Part shown: positions 58,308 to 64,000 of the stretch, one piece after another | How the letters are laid out: each line of letters opens with the position of its first letter | How positions within the stretch are numbered: position 1 is the first letter of the stretch | DNA from: Helianthus annuus | Lineage: Eukaryota; Streptophyta; Magnoliopsida; Asterales; Asteraceae | Assembly: GCF_002127325.2 (NCBI RefSeq) | Contig: NC_035447.2 | Span: forward strand, 27,169,778-27,233,777 | Direction of reading: 5' to 3' | Length of the DNA stretch: 64,000 nucleotides | Program-made: the position numbers and the translations under genes | The notes under the pieces: generated by a model | The model's input: the letters and a program-made list of their open reading frames with translations, nothing else | Database searches by the model: none | What the model was told of the DNA's origin: nothing

Positions 58308-58677
58308 ATCCATACACTTGAACATTTGCTTATCCTCAAGCATCTCTGACACGCCCAATGAAACAGTGTAATCTTCAAGCATGTCACGACCTGGTATTAG
58401 GTTTACCTGCAAATGTAGTAGAGGGGAGAGTAACCATACCACAAAACCTGGCATTAGGTGTGTTGTTTTCTGTTGTACAGTCTACCTCGGGCCCTTCACT
58501 TTTTTTATCCTTTTTTTTTTAAATTAAGCAGATTATACATGTGCTTTGGCAAAACCTCACCTTTCCTCCCTATGGGTCAGATTTTATGCATGTGATGCTT
58601 ACTATTTGCGAAGTTATATCTTAGTTCGTCCTTGCGATGTGTGTCTGTTAGAAAATTTTGTAAAGTTGTTACAAAAT
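58308..58677 (-). other. Polypurine-like tract and remnant of Athila-like internal DNA
   Basis: AACATCCATACACTTGAACATTTGCTTATCCTCAAGC closely parallels the sequence after the Athila 3' LTR at 20705. The rest carries no gene that I can support. Confidence 0.55.
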
Positions 58678-58875
58678 TGTGACAACCTGATCTTGGGCTT
58701 GTCTCCGAGACACATCACGTGTCGGAATTACACAAAGTAATAAAGTACAACAAGAATAAAGCAACACAAATTAAAACTTATTATTATAAAGTTTCCAAGC
58801 TAAGTACAACGCTAACACTATTACAAAAGCATTAATATATGTACATTATGCCAGCCTTTCTCCATAGTGGGTAGT
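58678..58875 (+). repeat. Possible gypsy LTR start, truncated
   Basis: TGTGACAACCTGATC on the plus strand resembles the LTR starts TGTGACAACC and TGTAACAACC of the other elements here, followed by a GACAC/GTGTC hairpin. Cut by the next LTR. Confidence 0.35.
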
Positions 58876-60411
58876 TGATATGCGTATAAATATACATGTT
58901 TTCATATTAAAAAACCCCGTTTTTAATGACTTTCTTGAAAATATAAATGAAATAGGATTCGTTTACTTTATTTTTTCAAGACAAATATGTCCCAAAATGG
59001 ACAAACAAAGCCAAAACAAGTGAAAATCGAAGTTTTGTTCCGAAGTAGGCAAGGCACAGGCCGTGCTCACCAGGCACGCCCTATACCTCCTCCCAAAAAC
59101 GACAAAAAGATCTTTGTTTGACTTTTGAAGATCCCATGGGTCCCACAAGAGCGGACCACGCCCCGTACCAGTCACCTAGTGAAGATTATGCAAGATACGA
59201 TACCAAACACAGATTGTGCCAGGTCACCAGCTCTTGCCTATAAATACCAAGCATGTCTTACCCATTTCATTTCTTAATTCTTATCTTTTCCCCATGATAC
59301 TCTCTAGTTCTACCCACTTTCTCTTTGGTTTTGTAATCATTAAGATTGTAAGAACATACTTCAGTAATTTTCAATCTTGTGTTGATTAAAAAACAAGTTT
59401 GTTAAGGTGTACCTTTAAAGCCACAACTGGCTAAAGCTCTTGTGGTTACTTGGGGGGGGACAACCCCTTGATAGGGAGTTAACTACATGAGTTACGGATA
59501 TTAACAAAGGTGTGTGTGTGTGTATGACTTTAAGTACTAATTAACATACTGAATGTGAGCTTTCCAAATCCTTAAAAACAAATCATTTACCTTGTGTTTG
59601 TTGAGTCAAACATTCATGGTTTCTAAGTCTATGTAGTAATAGCATGTTAATTGTTTGAAAGAGGATTAAAGGTTTTGGTTCGGGATTTCGGGTTTGGTAA
59701 AGTCTTGCCTTGGTGTGGTGGCAAAATCTAACCATCAAGGACTTGGTTTATTAAATCTTTAGCACTCTTACGAAGATAGGGTCAAACCAAGAGGTCCATA
59801 TACTAAACCCCAATGATGGATAGTCGCCCTACTTCTTCTATTCAAAGCTATGGGTTTGATTCCGACCTTGTGGATGGTCGCCCTGCTACTTCTTTACAAT
59901 ATGGTTGAGATGTGAAGACGTCAACAAAATGGGGTCCCATGACTTTTTACATTAACAACACACAACTTTTTACTAGGTCTTAAAAGAACGACTTTGGTCA
60001 GTTGTCTTGTAGAGTACTCAGAATAATCTTCCAAAGGCGTATGGCATTTTTCTTAAAGTAAACTTTTGGGAATCCATAACTAACTTAGTTCAAAAAACAT
60101 CAATGGAAGTAAAAGCCCAAGTAACCTTCTCTTAAATCTGATTTCAAAACCAACTATCTTTTATTTTTATGTCTTTTTATAAAATATACAAAAACCACAC
60201 CTTTTATAGCTTGACTAGATGTTAACTCCTGGTACTAAAAGTTCTTGTATCCTTGGACGACTTCGGTATCTTACCATCACTATATTACGCCAACGATTGG
60301 TGCCCTTGCCCCAGCGTGACGTTTTGAGTGATAGTATTTTATTGTGTTTTCTAAATTTAAGACACAGCTAAAAATCTTTAATATATATACACACACATAC
60401 ACACACTAGGT
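58876..60411 (+). repeat. Athila-like LTR, plus orientation, solo or truncated
   Basis: Starts TGATATGCG. TATA (CTATAAATAC) at 59238-59247, preceded by decayed CACAGGCCGTG and CACGCCCC units. TTGTATCCTTGGACGACTTCGGTATC and GGTGCCCTTGCCCC near 60244-60312 parallel the Athila LTR in reverse. The right end is uncertain and no PBS follows. Confidence 0.6.
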
Positions 60412-63400
60412 TATTGCCCACATGAACACGCGGTTTAACAAATGAAAATAGTCAAGTGATATTAATTGATTTTTGAAATTATTTTCAACTGGTCCTATAA
60501 GTAGTTACGTGAGTTGGTGTGCATCTCTTTTCTTTCTTCCGTCTTGAGTTATTGGCGAAAGGAAATACTCTTCGACCTCATTAACGGGTCAAAACGAGCC
60601 AAACATATGCTCTTTAAAGTTTTATCAAAATCATATTATTTAAAAAAAGGAATCTTCTGTAATAATAGTTGATACCCATTTCAAGACCTTACGATTGAGA
60701 TTATTTATTACATATAACAAAGAAAAATGATCAGTCAGTGTTGTATTTTATCGAATTGGACAACCAGATAACATGTTTTATTTTTATCCAATCAAAACAT
60801 GGAAAAGTCATTTTGATGACATAATACCTATACTACATTCAAAAGACAGGTAATAAAGGTAAATTGCATATGTGGCCAAACTATTATTTAAAAAAGTAGT
60901 AATACAAATAACATATACAACACACACCTTTGATATAAGATGTTTATATGGATTTCATTGGTCATAATTAGAACCCACACATACATGTTGAGGGCAATAT
61001 CTGTGGTTAGAAGGCCAATAATGTCTTCAGCCAAGGTTCTGCACTCACAATGACATAATCCATAATCTGGAATATAATAAAACACATCACGTTAGTAGTA
61101 CAAACTAAGCGAGCAATCACCTTTAGACAACTTTTCACATTCAGAATTAGAAATGTTGTAAGAATTTTAAAAACCTTGAATAACTAAATTAACTTCTAAC
61201 ACTCTTTCATCATCTTAATAAAATTCATGTTATAGTTTAAGTACGCCAATCTCGGAATTTAATAATGATCTTCACCATAACTCATCATTATAAAAGATAT
61301 GAATGAGCATAAACATAAGTTGGGCCCATGATAACCCAATTAAACCAAAATAAAAACCCCTATACTTCTATCGTTATGTGTCAAAAACCTTCCCACAACC
61401 TGCTGAAACAATCTCCATATTTTTATGCATGGTACCAAACATTAGAATGCTAAAATTTATATAAATCAATCACTTCTAACAAAAGAAAAAATATCACATA
61501 ACAGCCACACGAAAAAACAAACCAACGCCACCACCAAACGAACCAGTTAATCATCAAAATGGGACACATAATTACTTACGTTTGGAGGTTTTCCCACTAT
61601 GGGATAAAAAATTAACCCGACTTCGCTAGATGAGAAAAAAAATTAGGCCGTACCATTGTCATTTTCTCCCACATCTTCAACACAAAAGTCCCGGTCCAAC
61701 CCGGGCTCCTTGCATTTATCCCAAAAGAATCCTCGTTCCCCTTCGACATGTAGCCAATAAACAATAGATATCAAAATAGAGAAAGAAAACATTGTTAATA
61801 AAATATAAATGTACCATCCAAAACAAAACTTACATGCAACAACAACTGAATGAACACATTAATAATAATAACAAAAAACCCTTTTTGATTACTAAAAGTT
61901 TTCATAGCTAGGTACATCTCAAAACACTATCATATGAACTTAAAGTAGTTTTATTAAAGAGTTTGAGGAAAATCATAAATTTGTATCTAGTCTGCCTTCA
62001 TCTTATGACAACCGTAAATTTGTATTCAGTTGTGCATCTCTTTTAGAATTTAGTTTTGGACCTTGTGCATCTCTTTCAGAATTCAGTTTTGGACCTAAAG
62101 GATTTATGTTAAATTTCCATATTCATGAGATAACATTCCTTCAATCTAAAACTCTTTCTTAGAAGTGTAACCTAGTGGCAATTGAAAATTAAACATTCAG
62201 CAATGCTAAACTATTCATTTTTCAATCGCCTTAAACCTAACCAAAAACTTCATGTCAAATCGTCCACTTAGACATCCGTATCTACTTCACTTTCCTCTTA
62301 TATCAATTGTAAATTTGTAATCAACTGTTAATCGCTTTTAGAATTCAGTTTTAGACCAACTGGATATAACCAACCTCTAGTATATGCATCAAGCTCAAAT
62401 GATGAGAAGTCTATCCATTGCTCACTATAGCCCTGTAAGGAGTCTCAAGAGCAGGAAACTACATTAATGAAAAATCCTAAAATAATAAACAATATTATAT
62501 TATTTTAGTATTTTATCGGCTTATGTGAATTAGATTAAACCAAAAAAACACTACCTTTCCAGTAGGGTTCATTTTAAGAAACTCTGTAGTCTTATGTGAG
62601 ACGCTCATTTAAAATTTATCAGTCATCTTGATCTCAGCACCAATATAATTAGCAAAAAATAGTGTCTTGTTCACATTCTTAATCAATCAACAAATTAAGC
62701 TTATTGTGTTTGTGTGTGTGTGTGTGTGGGGGGGGGGTTTAGGTTTTTTTGGTGAAGTATAGTTTTTTTTTTTTTGGGGGGGGGGGGATGGGGGTGTTTA
62801 GGTTTTTAGGGTTGTGGTGAGGTGGGGTGGGGGTGGGTGTTTAGGTTTTTAGGTGGTGGCAGGGTAGGTTTATTTTGTTGTGTTCATATTGGTTCTCGTG
62901 GTTTTCGCATGAACCTTACCCTATATATATACACACACACATCATTCTGGTGTTATAGTAAATCAGATTTGAGTTGTAAAAGAAAATTGAGGTGGGTTTG
63001 TGAGTTAAATTTGATTGGCGATTCGATATTTTATCTAGGAATATGTGTTATCAGGTTGGTGCAGCGGTGCTGGTGAGGTTGGGGTGGGGCTGTGTTGGAT
63101 GTGTAGGAGATGCCGAGATGGTGTGGTGGTGAGAAGTAGAGTAGAGAGAGAAAACATGGGGTTTTTGTGTGAGTGAAGATGTATGTATATATATTAATAA
63201 AAAACGGTAAGAGTGTTTTGTAAGTAACTTATGCATTAAAGGGTTGTACCTAAGTGTAGAATGACTTAATTACCCATATACTTAACAGACTTTTTGGACA
63301 TTTGGACTCAAATGGTTACAAATTTAAAAAAAAATAGGTATTAAGGGTATTAAGCATTTTGATTTTAAACTCGCGTGGTTAAAACAACTAAAACATAAGA

Positions 63401-64000
63401 ACTTAAAAAGTAAAATACTCTTAAAGGAGATGAAAAGTAAAAATATATATCTTTTTTAATTTGTTGGTATTAGTTTTTTGGGTTTTCAAATTTTTGTGGT
63501 TTTCTAAATGAAACTAACCCAATTTTGTATATGTTTTAATATAAATTATATTTTCAGAACTCATCGGGTCAGATATAATATAATTTTACCTTTTCCCACA
63601 GTAATGTAATGTATTTTTTCAATTTAAAAATATTGTTACAAGTGTTTATTTCTACCTACGTTGAAATATAAAGTTTAATCAATTCAGAGTCGCCATAACT
63701 TCATACGCCCCTGTATGTAACCACGTCGATTTGTTCGCTACAACGCAAAGCAGCGTCCGCTAATTATATTCAAGTTTGTTCTATTTAATTAAGAATAAGT
63801 AAATAAAAAGATTAAAGTTAGTAATTAAGAATTAAGAATAAGGAAATAAAAAGATTAAAGTTAGATAAAAAAAACGCGGGAATAAAATATCCCAAGGAAA
63901 ATATCTAGCAAAATATCTAACTTTGCACCTAAGTTATTTTGTCATCAAGTAAAAAAGACAACTTGCAAGTGGTAATGGAAATGATAAAAGGTGATTAGTA
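60412..64000. other. AT-rich DNA, no gene seen
   Basis: No gene, RNA gene or complete element that I can support. A short block (AAATTTGTAT...AATTCAGTTTTGGACC) is repeated at about 61975-62095 and 62308-62360. A 40-bp unit (GAATAAGTAAATAAAAAGAT...) is duplicated at 63791-63866. Confidence 0.55.
62708..62870 (+). repeat. GT/G-rich low-complexity tract
   Basis: (GT)n then G8-9, a T13-G12 run, and four GTTTAGG or GTTTTTAGGG units resembling the plant telomere repeat TTTAGGG. Several G3+ runs could form G-quadruplexes. Confidence 0.7.

Noticed and set aside
62822..63236. Small genes at 62822-63076 (+) and 63051-63236 (-)
   Set aside because: Low-complexity composition, no domain, no supporting signals.

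Overview
This window looks like repeat-dense intergenic DNA from a flowering plant. I found no intact host gene. The evidence is nested Ty3/gypsy LTR retrotransposons of the plant-specific Tat, Athila and Tekay (chromovirus) lineages, primer-binding sites for plant initiator-Met-type and TGGCGCC-type tRNA ends, a 368-bp satellite, SINE, MITE and Helitron-like remnants, and AT-rich unique DNA. The style of the LTRs and of the acidic pre-gag reading frames reminds me of Asteraceae, but that is recollection and was not tested.

Layout. 1-5225: 5' part of a minus-strand Tat element (RNase H, RT, protease, gag, PBS, one LTR) that leaves the window on the left. 5226-28191: a tandem satellite (unit about 368 bp) split by two minus-strand retrotransposons. 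One is a Tekay chromovirus (6042-14883) with nearly complete gag-pol and two extra reading frames before gag. The other is a young Athila-lineage element (19012-26808) that keeps only gag and protease. 28188-41855: a minus-strand gypsy element with two almost identical 3.1-kb LTRs, a gag, only a remnant of pol, and a second copy of its leader beyond the left LTR, so the order is leader-LTR-internal-LTR. 41856-45591: an older LTR piece, a decayed coding fragment, a Helitron-like repeat and two SINE-like sequences. 45592-55882: a complete gag-only retrotransposon (TR-GAG type) with 2865-bp LTRs and a perfect 5-bp target duplication. 55883-60411: two older Athila-like LTRs, one holding a MITE. 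60412-64000: AT-rich DNA in which I see no gene.

How the parts relate. Only the Tekay element still shows protease, RT, RNase H, integrase and chromodomain, and it carries two frameshifts. The 28-42 kb and 46-56 kb elements share the Met-tRNA PBS type, have gag but no pol, and have the youngest LTR pairs, so they were probably mobilised by an enzyme set encoded elsewhere. By eye, LTR mismatches are about 15/1263 for Tekay, 6/1693 for Athila, 2/3125 for the 28-42 kb element and 2/2865 for the TR-GAG. This gives an order of insertion into an older satellite array.

Most unusual signals: (i) a tandem array of 17-18 small hairpins whose arms change together, in the leader just downstream of a PBS; (ii) paired GC-rich palindromes spaced exactly 21 bp, three pairs in each of four clusters of the Athila element; (iii) a recurring layout in most LTRs here, with family-specific palindromes on the upstream side of the TATA box.
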